The position numbers and the translations under genes are program-made. The notes below the pieces were generated by a model. It saw nothing but the letters and a program-made list of their open reading frames with translations, had not been told where the DNA came from and did not search any database. A DNA stretch of 64,000 nucleotides from JBMYZL01 sp049610385. GTDB taxonomy: Bacteria > Bacteroidota > Bacteroidia > Flavobacteriales_D > Sanyastnellaceae. The stretch's first letter is position 1. Each line of letters opens with the position of its first letter. Below, in pieces: positions 51,168 through 60,383 of the stretch. The DNA lies in assembly GCA_049610385.1 (NCBI GenBank), contig JBMYZL010000012.1, forward strand, positions 24,956-88,955, given 5' to 3'.

Positions 51168-52718
51168 TTGGAACCATTTGTCCGCCTCGGCCTCTCGGCC
51201 CCGATTTTGAAAGCCATCGGCAAACTCGGCTTCGATACACCAACGGACATCCAATCCCAGGCCATTCCCCATTTGTTACAGGGGGACCGTGATTTCATTG
51301 GATTGGCTCAAACAGGCACCGGAAAAACAGCCGCCTTTGGACTTCCGTTGCTCGAACAGCTTGACCCCAAGAAAAGCCATGTTCAAGCGTTGATTTTGGC
51401 CCCGACACGTGAGTTGGGACAGCAAATCGCCCAGCAGATTGAGTTGTTTTCCTCCCATCTGAAAGGCATTCAATCCGTTGCCGTTTATGGCGGGGCCAAC
51501 ATCATGACGCAAATCCACCAATTGCGTCGTCCTTGTCAAGTTGTGATTGCGACCCCAGGGCGTTTGATTGATTTGGCCAAACGGAAGGCCGTGGTTTTGG
51601 ATCAAATCGAATTCGTCATTTTGGATGAAGCCGACGAAATGCTCAACATGGGGTTCAAAGATGAATTGGACACCATTCTTGCCTTGACACCAGAAAACAA
51701 GCGCACTTGGCTTTTCTCAGCCACCATGCCCAAGGAAATCCGACGCTTGGTCAAGCAATATATGGATGACCCCTTCGAAGTCCGAATTGATCCTTCAACG
51801 GCCGTCAATGCGGACATCGAACACCAATATGCGATGGTGCGGCATACCGACAAATCTGAAGCTTTGACCCGATTCATGGACCTGCAGGCCGATTTGTTCG
51901 GCGTGGTGTTCTGCCGGACCAAGCGTGACACCCAAGATTTGGCGGAGCAACTCATGAAACAAGGCTATCGGGCAGATGCACTTCATGGAGATTTGTCCCA
52001 ACACCAACGAGATCGAGTCATGCGCCGGTTCAAAATGAAAGATTTGCAAGTGCTTATCGCCACGGACGTGGCCGCTCGTGGCATTGACGTCCATGATGTG
52101 ACACACGTTTTCCATTATTCACTGCCCAACGACAAGGCCTATTATACCCATCGAGCTGGCAGGACAGCGCGCGCGGGCAAAACAGGGATTTCCATCGCCT
52201 TCATCAACCGAAAAGAAAAAGCAGCCATCAACCGCCTTTCCAAGGAATTGGGCATCGAGTTCCATGCCGTGGAGGTCCCAGGTCCGGAAGCCATTGCTGA
52301 GGCGAGGTTGCACCAATGGGCCGATGATGTCATGCAGATGGATAGAGGTCGTGGAATTCCAGAGAATTTGTGGAAAGAGATGACCAAACGATTCGGGGAC
52401 TTGTCCAAGGAAGAACTGCTGAGTCGATTGATGAGTCGTGAATTGGCCCAACTCAAGGGAAGCGGCCCGAAAGACCTCAACCTGAGCAATGCCACGCCGG
52501 AAAGCAAAAAAGAACGAATCCCTACCCACAAACCCAGCGCACCCAACTTCAAGAAGAAGTTCAACAAAAGATCAGCTGGCGGAGTCAAAAAGGGTGCCGG
52601 TCGGAAAAAACCTTTCATCGGCCCCATGGACGATCTTCAATGGGGAAATGGAGTCCCCAAGAAGAAGAAATCCAGCCAGAAACGGAGCCCAGGCAAGCCC
52701 AAAAAAAAGCGATTTTGA
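51168..52718 (+). CDS. DEAD-box RNA helicase (TTG start)
   Basis: ATP-dependent RNA helicase, 516 residues. Q motif GFDTPTDIQSQAI, Walker A AQTGTGKTAAF, PTRELGQQ, motif II DEADEML, SAT (FSATMP), and C-terminal HRAGRTARAG. A basic Lys-rich tail (about 440-516) likely binds RNA. The only start before the Q motif is TTG at 51168: a stop at 51123-51125 closes the frame upstream and no in-frame ATG occurs for about 100 codons. RhlE/CsdA-like; role in ribosome assembly or mRNA decay is inferred from family. Confidence 0.95.
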   Translation: MEPFVRLGLSAPILKAIGKLGFDTPTDIQSQAIPHLLQGDRDFIGLAQTGTGKTAAFGLPLLEQLDPKKSHVQALILAPTRELGQQIAQQIELFSSHLKGIQSVAVYGGANIMTQIHQLRRPCQVVIATPGRLIDLAKRKAVVLDQIEFVILDEADEMLNMGFKDELDTILALTPENKRTWLFSATMPKEIRRLVKQYMDDPFEVRIDPSTAVNADIEHQYAMVRHTDKSEALTRFMDLQADLFGVVFCRTKRDTQDLAEQLMKQGYRADALHGDLSQHQRDRVMRRFKMKDLQVLIATDVAARGIDVHDVTHVFHYSLPNDKAYYTHRAGRTARAGKTGISIAFINRKEKAAINRLSKELGIEFHAVEVPGPEAIAEARLHQWADDVMQMDRGRGIPENLWKEMTKRFGDLSKEELLSRLMSRELAQLKGSGPKDLNLSNATPESKKERIPTHKPSAPNFKKKFNKRSAGGVKKGAGRKKPFIGPMDDLQWGNGVPKKKKSSQKRSPGKPKKKRF

Positions 52719-52804
52719 ATCGGCCTGACAAACTTGTGATTTTCTTTTGACAAAGGGATGACCCATCTCACACTGGATGGGAAAAAGACAAGCAATGTGG
52801 ATGG

Positions 52805-52812
52805 TAATTTTG
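52805..52812 (+). promoter_or_regulatory. -7 box before the HmuY-like operon
   Basis: TAATTTTG, perfect TAnnTTTG, 36 bases before the ATG at 52849; no -33 TTTG at the usual spacing. No Fur box was recognised. Confidence 0.4.
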
Positions 52813-52848
52813 CGCCAAACAATCGAATGACAGCAGAAACATCCGACC

Positions 52849-54060
52849 ATGAAATCCATTTTTTCTCTCTTTTTTACAGCCTTTTCAAGCCTCCTCTGTG
52901 CGCAAACGAGTCACATTTTGACGCAAGGTTCAGATTACCAAAACGACGTTTTCTTCTCCCTTGAGAATGGTGTGGTTTCCGAGGTGCCTGGAACGAATTG
53001 GGACCTGGCTTTCGACGTCACCAACCCATTTTCTGCTTCCATTCGCATCAATGACGGTCATGGACGCGCGGCTGTGGTTTACCCGAATGGCGATTTGGAG
53101 GCCTGGAATGCAGTCGATACCACTGGATTTGAAGGTTGGTCCCGGTTAACAAATGGCATCACCGCTTGGGAGAATGGCGCACTGAACAGCAATGCCAATG
53201 GCGATCCATTCGATTTCAGCTGGGGCATCTATACCGGCCCCCCCTTGCACCAAGTGGTAGGCGATTCCATTTATCTCATTGAAGGCCCTGATGCCGCTGT
53301 GACCAAACTGCGCATCGACAATTTGGACAATGGAACCTGGAATTTCACCCATGCCGATCTTGATGGCAGCAATGAAGTATCCGTTTCGATTGACATGGCA
53401 GATTATGCCGGGAAAAACTTCGTCTACTACAACTTTTCTGGGGAGGTGCTCAATCGAGAGCCTTTAACCACCGAGTGGGATTTTGTCTTGACGCGCTATG
53501 TGGGTCCCACAGCTTACGGGATGTTCCCCACCACTGGGGTCTTGTTGAACAAGGAACGGGCAGCTGCGGCAGTGCCTGACACGCCGGTTGAATGGGCAGA
53601 TATGGAAATTGCAAATTGGACAACAGAGGACATCTCAGTGATCGGAAATGGTTGGAAATCTCTCGTCAATTTCCAGTGGGAAGTCGTTGATGATCTTTCC
53701 TTTTTTGTGTCGAATGTCGAAGGTGAGACATACCAAATTTGGTTCACCCTCTTCGAAGGCAGCTCATCGGGAATTACAGAGCTTCAGGTCGCAGATGTTG
53801 TCAGCGCTGGTTTTCAAGAAAATGCGCCATCGACTTCCCCTCGGATTTACCCCAATCCAGTTTTAGAAGGAATGGTCAACCTCAACAATGCAGAGGGCTA
53901 TACTTGGGCGGACGTCTATGATGCCCAAGGTCGTCACTTGGCAAACATCAACCTGATGACCTCCCTGAAATGGAACGCAAGTGGTCTGCCTACTGGGACC
54001 TACGTGATGGTTCTGCGAAACGAATTGGAAAGCCATCCTGTGACCTTTGTGAAACCCTGA
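52849..54060 (+). CDS. HmuY-like secreted protein with T9SS sorting domain
   Basis: A 403-residue exported protein. Signal peptide at 1-19 (FSLFFTAFSSLLCAQ). Two HmuY-like elements: WDLAFDVTNPF near residue 52 and TTEWDFVLTRYVGP with TTGVLLNKERAAA (about 205-245), as in haem-binding HmuY. A type A T9SS C-terminal domain follows (about 325-403: IYPNPVLEGMVNLNNAEG to GTYVMVLRNELES), so it should reach the cell surface. The TonB receptor begins 2 bases after its stop. Haem as ligand is inferred from family and operon. Confidence 0.82.
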   Translation: MKSIFSLFFTAFSSLLCAQTSHILTQGSDYQNDVFFSLENGVVSEVPGTNWDLAFDVTNPFSASIRINDGHGRAAVVYPNGDLEAWNAVDTTGFEGWSRLTNGITAWENGALNSNANGDPFDFSWGIYTGPPLHQVVGDSIYLIEGPDAAVTKLRIDNLDNGTWNFTHADLDGSNEVSVSIDMADYAGKNFVYYNFSGEVLNREPLTTEWDFVLTRYVGPTAYGMFPTTGVLLNKERAAAAVPDTPVEWADMEIANWTTEDISVIGNGWKSLVNFQWEVVDDLSFFVSNVEGETYQIWFTLFEGSSSGITELQVADVVSAGFQENAPSTSPRIYPNPVLEGMVNLNNAEGYTWADVYDAQGRHLANINLMTSLKWNASGLPTGTYVMVLRNELESHPVTFVKP

Positions 54061-54062
54061 AC

Positions 54063-56315
54063 ATGCGGTTTTCACGTTCGTCTGTGCTTGCCCTGTCGTG
54101 GGTCATCGGATTCTCTTGGGCTGCTGGGAAAGAGGCATCCGGTCAAATCCAACTGCAATCGGCAGACACCGGACTGCCCATCCCCGGAGCCACAGTCAAG
54201 GCAGATTCAAACTGGGTTGGCACAACGGACGCAAATGGCTGGTTTGCACCTCCAGACCAAACCCAATTCGTGAATGTGGGAGCCATTGGATTTGAGCGGC
54301 TGGTCTTCAAACCGGATACGCTCGCTGCCAATCACGTGGTTTTACAACCCACCACGTATGCCATCGGTCAGGCGGTGATCACAGGCCAGTTCACGGGAAG
54401 AACGGACCGCAATGCCGTCCAAAATGTTAACATCCTGAGCCGTTCAGACATGGACCGCATCGGCGCCATCACGCTGCGAGATGTGCTTCGGACTCAATCA
54501 GGAGTTCAGATTTCGCATGACCCCCAATTGGGCACTCAACTGAACATGCTTGGTTTGTCGGGTCAGCACGTGCAGGTCATGGTGGATGGATTGCCGATGG
54601 TCGGACGTGTCAATGGGAACATCGATTTGGACCAACTTTCACTTGATGTCATCGAGCGGATCGAAATCATCGAAGGCCCCATGAGCGTCGAATACGGATC
54701 CGAAGCCATAGCGGGAACCATCAACTTGATTACCCGCAAGGAAACCAATCCCCAAGGGAGTCTGCGTTGGTTGGGGGAGAGCATCGGCCGGAACCAAGCG
54801 ATGGTGTCTGGAACGAAGCCATGGGGCAAAGGCTGGTCCACCCAGGCAAATGCGTCCTTTTTGGGTTTCAGAGGATCCTCCATTGCAGATGCCGATACTG
54901 CGCGCACCCAAGCATGGAAGCCCAAGCAACAAGGCGTGGGTCGAGTGAAATTGGCCCATGCCAGCGATCAATGGAATTTTGCCGTCACGTTCGATGGCAT
55001 GGTCGAAAGGTTGTTGCTTGCTGGCCCAGTTCAGTACATCAACGAAACCCGGCCCATCAACGATACCCTTTTGGGGGTGTATGCGGTTCCGTATGCAAAT
55101 GATCAATCGTTCCAAACACAACGAGGCACTGGTCGGTTCGACTTCAAACAATTGACAGGTCGCGGTCGATGGGAAGGGTTTGTTGCCACCACGAATTTCA
55201 CACGAACCAAAACCACGGAGCGTATCAACTTGACCGACATGACCTCAGCGTCTTTCACCCAAAATGGCATGCAAGCCACGGATCGATTCCAGACTTGGCA
55301 CACACGTGGACGTTATGCCATACAGCCGTCGTCACGGTTGCAATGGGCCATCGGCTGGGATGTCAAACATGAGCAGCTTCAGGGGGAACGGATTGAATCC
55401 GGCATCCAATCTTTGCGTTCGATGGCCGGATTTTCAGCCGTGGAATGGAATCCACATCCCGACTGGTTGATTCGACCTGGTCTCCGCGTCATGCACCATT
55501 CAGATTTCAAGGCACCTTGGATTCCCTCTGGCCATGTGCGATGGCGCCGAGGGAAACATGTGGTTCGCGGTTCCTTCGCGAAGGGTTTTCGCGCACCCGA
55601 CCTCAAAGAACGCCATTTCCTCTTCGTCGACATCAATCACAACATCGCAGGTTCCGACGACCTGAGGGCTGAAGTCTCCGAAGCCGTTCAATTGAGTTAT
55701 GCAGTAGATGTCTTGGGGACAAAATCCCTCTGGAGATCCTCCATTCAAGCCTTCCGCAACGATGTGCAAGGGCTCATTGAATTGGGGTTGGTCGATGCTG
55801 AATCGCAACTCTACACTTACTTGAATCTGGGTCGGGTGGTGTCTCAAGGAGGGAGCCTCTCCCTGAGGCGGATGGCGGACAAATGGTCGCTAAACATGCA
55901 GGCCACTGGCTGGACAAGGTGGGTCTGGCAGTCCACGGAAATGGACACCCCTTCCACCGCTCAAACACTTCAATGGTCGCTGTCGGCTGATGTCCAATTG
56001 TTGGCCGATTGGCAATTGAGTATGCAGTGGAATCACCAACACAGGGACTGGCAAATGCAACAAACCGATGCCGGTGAATGGGTGCAATCTGCTCTGGGGC
56101 CCAACCCCCAATTCAGTGCTTTCCTCAGTGGAAATTTTGGCGCTTCGAAGGATTTCCGCTTGCAAATTGGGATGGACAATATCCTGAACATCACCACCCG
56201 AAGTTCAACGATGCCATCCGTTCCAGCCACGGGTGAAGCACATACAGGCAGCGAGAGTCAATGGGTAGCCATGGGCCGCACCGGCAGAATCACCCTTCAA
56301 TGGAATTTCAGATGA
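54063..56315 (+). CDS. TonB-dependent receptor, haem-receptor-like
   Basis: Outer-membrane receptor of 750 residues. Signal peptide (about 1-27), CarboxypepD_reg-like beta domain (about 28-105), plug (NILSRSDMDRIGAITLRDVL, VMVDGLPMVGRVNG, ERIEIIEGPMSVEYGSEAIAGTINL) and 22-strand barrel ending in RITLQWNFR. The barrel has a FRAP box (KGFRAPDLKE) followed by His-rich HFLFVDINHN and SDDLRAE, resembling the FRAP-NPDL region of haem receptors such as HmuR. It lies between two HmuY-like genes and overlaps the second in ATGA. Confidence 0.9.
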   Translation: MRFSRSSVLALSWVIGFSWAAGKEASGQIQLQSADTGLPIPGATVKADSNWVGTTDANGWFAPPDQTQFVNVGAIGFERLVFKPDTLAANHVVLQPTTYAIGQAVITGQFTGRTDRNAVQNVNILSRSDMDRIGAITLRDVLRTQSGVQISHDPQLGTQLNMLGLSGQHVQVMVDGLPMVGRVNGNIDLDQLSLDVIERIEIIEGPMSVEYGSEAIAGTINLITRKETNPQGSLRWLGESIGRNQAMVSGTKPWGKGWSTQANASFLGFRGSSIADADTARTQAWKPKQQGVGRVKLAHASDQWNFAVTFDGMVERLLLAGPVQYINETRPINDTLLGVYAVPYANDQSFQTQRGTGRFDFKQLTGRGRWEGFVATTNFTRTKTTERINLTDMTSASFTQNGMQATDRFQTWHTRGRYAIQPSSRLQWAIGWDVKHEQLQGERIESGIQSLRSMAGFSAVEWNPHPDWLIRPGLRVMHHSDFKAPWIPSGHVRWRRGKHVVRGSFAKGFRAPDLKERHFLFVDINHNIAGSDDLRAEVSEAVQLSYAVDVLGTKSLWRSSIQAFRNDVQGLIELGLVDAESQLYTYLNLGRVVSQGGSLSLRRMADKWSLNMQATGWTRWVWQSTEMDTPSTAQTLQWSLSADVQLLADWQLSMQWNHQHRDWQMQQTDAGEWVQSALGPNPQFSAFLSGNFGASKDFRLQIGMDNILNITTRSSTMPSVPATGEAHTGSESQWVAMGRTGRITLQWNFR

Positions 56316-57301
56316 GAACAAATTGGATCGCCTTTGCATTGCCCTTGTTGGCCTGGATGGGATGCCAGAAAGAGCAAGCCTTGATGGAACCAGTTTTGGT
56401 TGAAACCATTGACCTGAACAGCGTGTATGGCACTCGGACAGGCATGGCTCCATTGGGCCCTGACTACCGATACCAGGCCTATTATAGCCTTGTTGACAAC
56501 GAACTTGTTGCCACCCATGACAAGTATGATTGGGAAGTGGCTTTGACCCATGAGGACAACCCCAAGCTGGTCATCAACAGTGCCATTCCAGGCCTGCGAA
56601 TTGCATATGGAAGTGAAGATTGGACCGAGTGGACGGACGAATTCGATTTGACCTGGTTGTATGACTTGCCGACTGGCCAGGCAAGTGATCTGGCCATCGG
56701 ATTGAATTGGGCTAACCAAACCCTTGTCATGGATCGGGGACTCGACCCGTTGGGAGAACACAGAGGGTTCAAAAAATTTCGAGTGGAGCGGATTCAAGAC
56801 AGTTTGATTGTTCAATCTGCCTCTCTATCTGGGGAAAATGAATCCATCTTCGCGGCAATCATCGACTCCGCTTATTACCAAACCGAATGGCATTTGGATA
56901 ATGGCGTCAAGAGATGTGCACCTCCCAAAAACAGCTGGGACTTGTTGTTATCCAACTATTTGCATGTATACGATCCTCTCACCGATCCGTTTCCCTATCA
57001 GGTGACAGGCGTCCTGCTCAATCCGCACGATCGAATGGGTGCAAAATTTGAGGCCGTGACCTGGGATGAATTCGAATCAAATGCCCAGGAGGTGACTCCC
57101 CTTTTGGTGCCGGAATTGGATGTCATCGGCTTCGAATGGAAATATTACGACTTCGAATTGGGTTACATCATCAATGAAGATGACACCTTTGTCGTTCGTT
57201 GTGGCGACCAAGGGACCTTTGTGCTCTCATTCACCGGCTTCCACAATGACATGGGAGAACCTGGGTATCCGCAATTTGTATTTCGGCGTCTTCCGGATTG
57301 A
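56312..57301 (+). CDS. HmuY-like lipoprotein
   Basis: A 329-residue lipoprotein with lipobox LLAWMGC (Cys at about 16). The body contains HmuY-type segments: YDWEVALTHE, and NSWDLLLSNYLHV with YQVTGVLLNPHDR (about 210-245). It overlaps the TonB-receptor gene by 4 bases. Unlike its paralogue at 52849 it has a lipid anchor and no T9SS domain, so the operon may hold both a surface-secreted and a membrane-anchored haem-binding protein. Confidence 0.8.
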   Translation: MRTNWIAFALPLLAWMGCQKEQALMEPVLVETIDLNSVYGTRTGMAPLGPDYRYQAYYSLVDNELVATHDKYDWEVALTHEDNPKLVINSAIPGLRIAYGSEDWTEWTDEFDLTWLYDLPTGQASDLAIGLNWANQTLVMDRGLDPLGEHRGFKKFRVERIQDSLIVQSASLSGENESIFAAIIDSAYYQTEWHLDNGVKRCAPPKNSWDLLLSNYLHVYDPLTDPFPYQVTGVLLNPHDRMGAKFEAVTWDEFESNAQEVTPLLVPELDVIGFEWKYYDFELGYIINEDDTFVVRCGDQGTFVLSFTGFHNDMGEPGYPQFVFRRLPD

Positions 57302-57306
57302 CGGCA

Positions 57307-57335
57307 ATTGGCGGCGTCGCGGTTCCTTAACTTTG
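57307..57335 (+). promoter_or_regulatory. Promoter of menB
   Basis: ATTG (57307-57310), 17 bases, TAACTTTG (57328-57335). The -7 box is perfect; -33 has one change. Predicted start near 57341. Confidence 0.5.
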
Positions 57336-57360
57336 CATCGCACCTCTCATCCCAGAAGCC

Positions 57361-58203
57361 ATGGACCAAATTGACTGGAAAATCGTCAAGGAATACGATG
57401 AAATCACTTTCAAATCCTGTCAGGGTGTGGCTCGCATCGCCTTCAACCGACCTGAAGTCCGCAATGCTTTCACCCCGAAAACAGTAGATGAATTGTGGGA
57501 AGCCCTTGTTTTGTGCCACGAAAGCCAAGAAATTGGTGTGGTCTTGATTACTGGTGAAGGTCCTTCTCCCAAAGACGGAGGCTGGGCCTTCTGTGCGGGT
57601 GGAGACCAACGTGTGCGTTCCAACACAGGCTACAAGGGCGAAAATGGAATCAACCGCTTCAACATTTTGGATGTACAACGGCAAATCCGGTTCATGAACA
57701 AGGTGGTGATTGCCGTTGTTCCTGGATGGGCTGTTGGGGGAGGACACAGCCTTCATGTTGTTTGCGATTTGACCCTGGCCAGCAAAGAACACGCCATTTT
57801 CAAGCAAACAGATGCGGATGTTGCCAGTTTCGATGGCGGGTTTGGTTCCGCCTACCTCGCGCGGCAAATTGGACAGAAGCGAGCGAGAGAAGTCTTTTTC
57901 CTTGGCGCATCCTATTCGGCGGAAGAAGCCTATGACATGGGCATGGTCAACCGCGTGGTTCCCCACAAAAAATTGGAACAAACCGCTTTCAATTGGGCTC
58001 AAGAAATCATGACCAAAAGTCCGACAGCCATTAAAATGCTCAAATTTGGCTTCAACTTGATTGATGATGGCCTGGTGGGGCAGCAAGTATATGCTGGGGA
58101 GGCCACAAGATTGGCATATGGCACAGAGGAGGCCCAAGAAGGTCGTGATGCCTTTCTGGAAAAAAGAGCACGTGACTTTTCCAAGTTCCCCAAGTTTCCT
58201 TGA
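57361..58203 (+). CDS. menB: 1,4-dihydroxy-2-naphthoyl-CoA synthase
   Basis: Crotonase-family ring closure step of menaquinone synthesis. The 280-residue protein has oxyanion-hole elements CAGGDQRVR and VAVVPGWAVGGGHSL, TDADVASFDGGFGSAYLARQIG with the conserved acid, and the C-terminal WAQEIMTKSPTAIKMLKF. Length and the QTDADVASFDGG motif fit MenB closely. No other men gene is adjacent. Confidence 0.95.
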   Translation: MDQIDWKIVKEYDEITFKSCQGVARIAFNRPEVRNAFTPKTVDELWEALVLCHESQEIGVVLITGEGPSPKDGGWAFCAGGDQRVRSNTGYKGENGINRFNILDVQRQIRFMNKVVIAVVPGWAVGGGHSLHVVCDLTLASKEHAIFKQTDADVASFDGGFGSAYLARQIGQKRAREVFFLGASYSAEEAYDMGMVNRVVPHKKLEQTAFNWAQEIMTKSPTAIKMLKFGFNLIDDGLVGQQVYAGEATRLAYGTEEAQEGRDAFLEKRARDFSKFPKFP

Positions 58204-58242
58204 TCCATTGAGAATCCAAAAGAACGCTTGACTAAATAAAAA

Positions 58243-58266
58243 AACTCGGGAATGGCTTCCCGAGTT
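58243..58266 (-). terminator. Terminator of tRNA-Ser
   Basis: Perfect stem AACTCGGGAA/TTCCCGAGTT around TGGC; A-run to the left is a T-run on the minus strand. May also stop menB transcripts. A second perfect 9-base hairpin AATATGCAC/GTGCATATT (58281-58302) lies between it and the tRNA. Confidence 0.8.
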
Positions 58267-58308
58267 CACTGATTTTCATCAATATGCACCGCTGTGCATA
58301 TTTAAGAG

Positions 58309-58395
58309 CGGAGAGACAGGGATTCGAACCCTGGTTACCCTTTCGAATAAACACGCTTTCCAAGCGTGCGCCTTAAGCCACTCGGCCACCTCTCC
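58309..58395 (-). tRNA. tRNA-Ser(GGA)
   Basis: 87-base class II tRNA on the minus strand: acceptor GGAGAGG/TCTCTCC with discriminator G, anticodon stem ACGC/GCGT with loop TTGGAAA (anticodon GGA), long variable arm and T arm CAGGG-TTCGAAT-CCCTG. CCA not encoded. Confidence 0.97.
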
Positions 58396-58425
58396 AGTCC
58401 CCTGTGCTCGTGCGCTGAGGGACCG

Positions 58426-58457
58426 CGAAATTAAATCTTTTTGTATTGACGCACAAA
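58426..58457 (-). promoter_or_regulatory. Promoter of tRNA-Ser
   Basis: Minus strand: TTTG (58457-58454), 20 bases, TAATTTCG (58433-58426), ending 30 bases before the tRNA. One deviation from TAnnTTTG. Confidence 0.6.
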
Positions 58458-58469
58458 TGCATCAGGCCC

Positions 58470-59534
58470 TCAATCCAATGCACTTGAAACCGTTCGTTCA
58501 CCCCGCAAATTGGCCAACATACCCGCCCGAATGTCATCGCGAGAAAAGCCACGTCCGAGGAGGGACATCAATTTCGTCAAGGCCGCTTCGGTGGTCATAT
58601 CCCCACCCGCAATCACACCGCAATCGCGCAGCAAGTGGGCTGTCGCATATCGCTCTGGATGCACGGCTCCATGGCCACATTGCGAGACGTTCACCATGGT
58701 CACTCCTCGGTCATGCGCATCGGCAAGTGCAGCCTTCAAAAGTGGTCCTGAGGGGGCATTGCCTGACCCAAAGGTGGATAAGACCAGTCCTTTGAGGTCT
58801 TTCCACTCAGTCACTTGTCGAATCAAATCGATAGAAATGCCAGGAAAAAATGGCAACCATGCCACACAGGGTTCCATGTGCGAATGCACCCGCAATCGTT
58901 CATCCGGATCATCCCAAAAAGCGGCGTAATCGTAAATGATGTCAACCCCGGCCTCGGCCAACGGGGGCAAATTGGGGCTGATGATGGCCTGTAGCGACTC
59001 AGCACTGGCCTTGTGACAACGATTGCCGCGGTACAATGAATTGCCAAAATACACGGCCACTTCTTGAACAAGTGGGGCACCAAAACGCTCGGCTGTTGCA
59101 ATTTCAACGGCCGCCAACAAGTTCTCACGACCATCCGTTCGCGGCAGTCCAATGGGAAGTTGGCTCCCGGTGAGAATGACCGGTTTGTGCAATCCCGCAA
59201 GCATAAAACTCAATGCACTGGCGGTATAAGCCAATGTATCTGTTCCGTGCAAAATCACAAATCCATCAAACTCTTCATATCGCTGCTCAATGGTCCTGGC
59301 CAAGCGCACCCAATGGGTGGGCTCAATGTTTGAAGAATCAATAGGGGGGACAAAACTCACAGTTTCGACCCAGCGACCTGATTGTTCCAGTTCCGGAACG
59401 TGCTCGGTGATTTGGCCAAAATCAATCGGCACCAATCCCCCTGCTTCGCCGTCATGCACACTGCCGATTGTGCCACCGGTGTAGATGAGCAAGATGCGGC
59501 TGACCTCGGAAGTCTGGGTTGGCGCGCCGCTCAT
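58470..59534 (-). CDS. ansA: L-asparaginase, type I
   Basis: Hydrolyses asparagine to aspartate. The 354-residue protein has the two catalytic motifs TGGTIGS (about 19-25) and HGTDTLAYTAS (about 96), and PPIDSSNIEP. No signal peptide, so a cytosolic type I enzyme. ATG 59534 overlaps the tatD stop in ATGA. Enzyme identity is firm; glutaminase side activity is unknown. Confidence 0.95.
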   Translation of the reverse strand: MSGAPTQTSEVSRILLIYTGGTIGSVHDGEAGGLVPIDFGQITEHVPELEQSGRWVETVSFVPPIDSSNIEPTHWVRLARTIEQRYEEFDGFVILHGTDTLAYTASALSFMLAGLHKPVILTGSQLPIGLPRTDGRENLLAAVEIATAERFGAPLVQEVAVYFGNSLYRGNRCHKASAESLQAIISPNLPPLAEAGVDIIYDYAAFWDDPDERLRVHSHMEPCVAWLPFFPGISIDLIRQVTEWKDLKGLVLSTFGSGNAPSGPLLKAALADAHDRGVTMVNVSQCGHGAVHPERYATAHLLRDCGVIAGGDMTTEAALTKLMSLLGRGFSRDDIRAGMLANLRGERTVSSALD

Positions 59535-60343
59535 GGTTGAAGAGGTTGCAGATGAGCAAAAGGGGCAAGGCGAAACAACCGTTCTGCATTGGTTGTGGTC
59601 ACCTCCGAAGTCTCCTCTAAGGAACATTGCCACAAATCCGCCACGCGCTGCCCAATGATCGCAGTATAAGATGACTCATTGCGTTTGCCTCGGTATGGAA
59701 CCGGAGCCAAATAAGGGCTGTCCGTTTCCAAAATCACCCTGTCCTTTCGAACATGAGGCAAAACCGCATCGAGTCCCCCGTTTTTGTAGGTTGCAACACC
59801 ACCTATCCCCAAATAAAAGTCCCCATATTCTATCACGCGTTCCGCTTGAGCCAAACTGCCGGTGAAGCAATGCACGACACCGCGCAAAGCCTTGTCATTG
59901 CAACGATCCAATTCCTCAAAAAGTGCATCAAACGCTTCGCGAACATGGATGACGATGGGAAGATCATGAGATTTGGCCCACAAAACTTGTGCTTGGAAGG
60001 CTTCCCGTTGAAGACCCAAAGTCGATTTGTCCCAATGCAAATCCAGGCCGATTTCCCCCACCGCCACATAGGCGCGGTCACCTGCCTCCAAAGCCTTTTG
60101 GACTGCCATCAATTCCACTTGCCAAGTGTCCCGCTGGACATGACATGGATGCAGACCCATCATTCCAAAACAACGATCGGGCCAGCGATCCATCATCTCA
60201 TGCACCCTCGGGATTGAAGCCGCATCAATGTTCGGCAGCAGCAGTCGGTGAACGCCCAACTCGGCACAACGGTCCATGGCCTCGGTCCGATCCGCATCGA
60301 ATTTGGGTTGGTAAAGATGGGTGTGAGTATCGATCCATTGCAT
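59531..60343 (-). CDS. TatD family hydrolase
   Basis: Metal-dependent DNase-like hydrolase, 270 residues. Motifs: DTHTHLYQP at the N-terminus, VAVGEIGLDLHWD with the metal Glu, PIVIHVREA, HCFTGSLAQAERV and ILETDSPYLAP. All metal ligands are present. Substrate (DNA ends or other) is not known. Upstream of ansA by 4-base overlap. A TACCTTCG box (60351-60358) lies 7 bases before ATG 60343. Confidence 0.93.
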   Translation of the reverse strand: MQWIDTHTHLYQPKFDADRTEAMDRCAELGVHRLLLPNIDAASIPRVHEMMDRWPDRCFGMMGLHPCHVQRDTWQVELMAVQKALEAGDRAYVAVGEIGLDLHWDKSTLGLQREAFQAQVLWAKSHDLPIVIHVREAFDALFEELDRCNDKALRGVVHCFTGSLAQAERVIEYGDFYLGIGGVATYKNGGLDAVLPHVRKDRVILETDSPYLAPVPYRGKRNESSYTAIIGQRVADLWQCSLEETSEVTTTNAERLFRLAPFAHLQPLQP

Positions 60344-60350
60344 GTCGCCG

Positions 60351-60358
60351 CGAAGGTA
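60351..60358 (-). promoter_or_regulatory. -7 box before tatD-ansA
   Basis: Minus strand TACCTTCG, one base off TAnnTTTG, ending 7 bases before the ATG at 60343. No -33 seen. Confidence 0.3.
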
Positions 60359-60383
60359 GCCGTTCGACTGTAAATTGCAGCCA

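Noticed and set aside
50950..51243. Minus-strand frame of 97 codons
   Set aside because: Overlaps the helicase start antisense and has no recognisable features.
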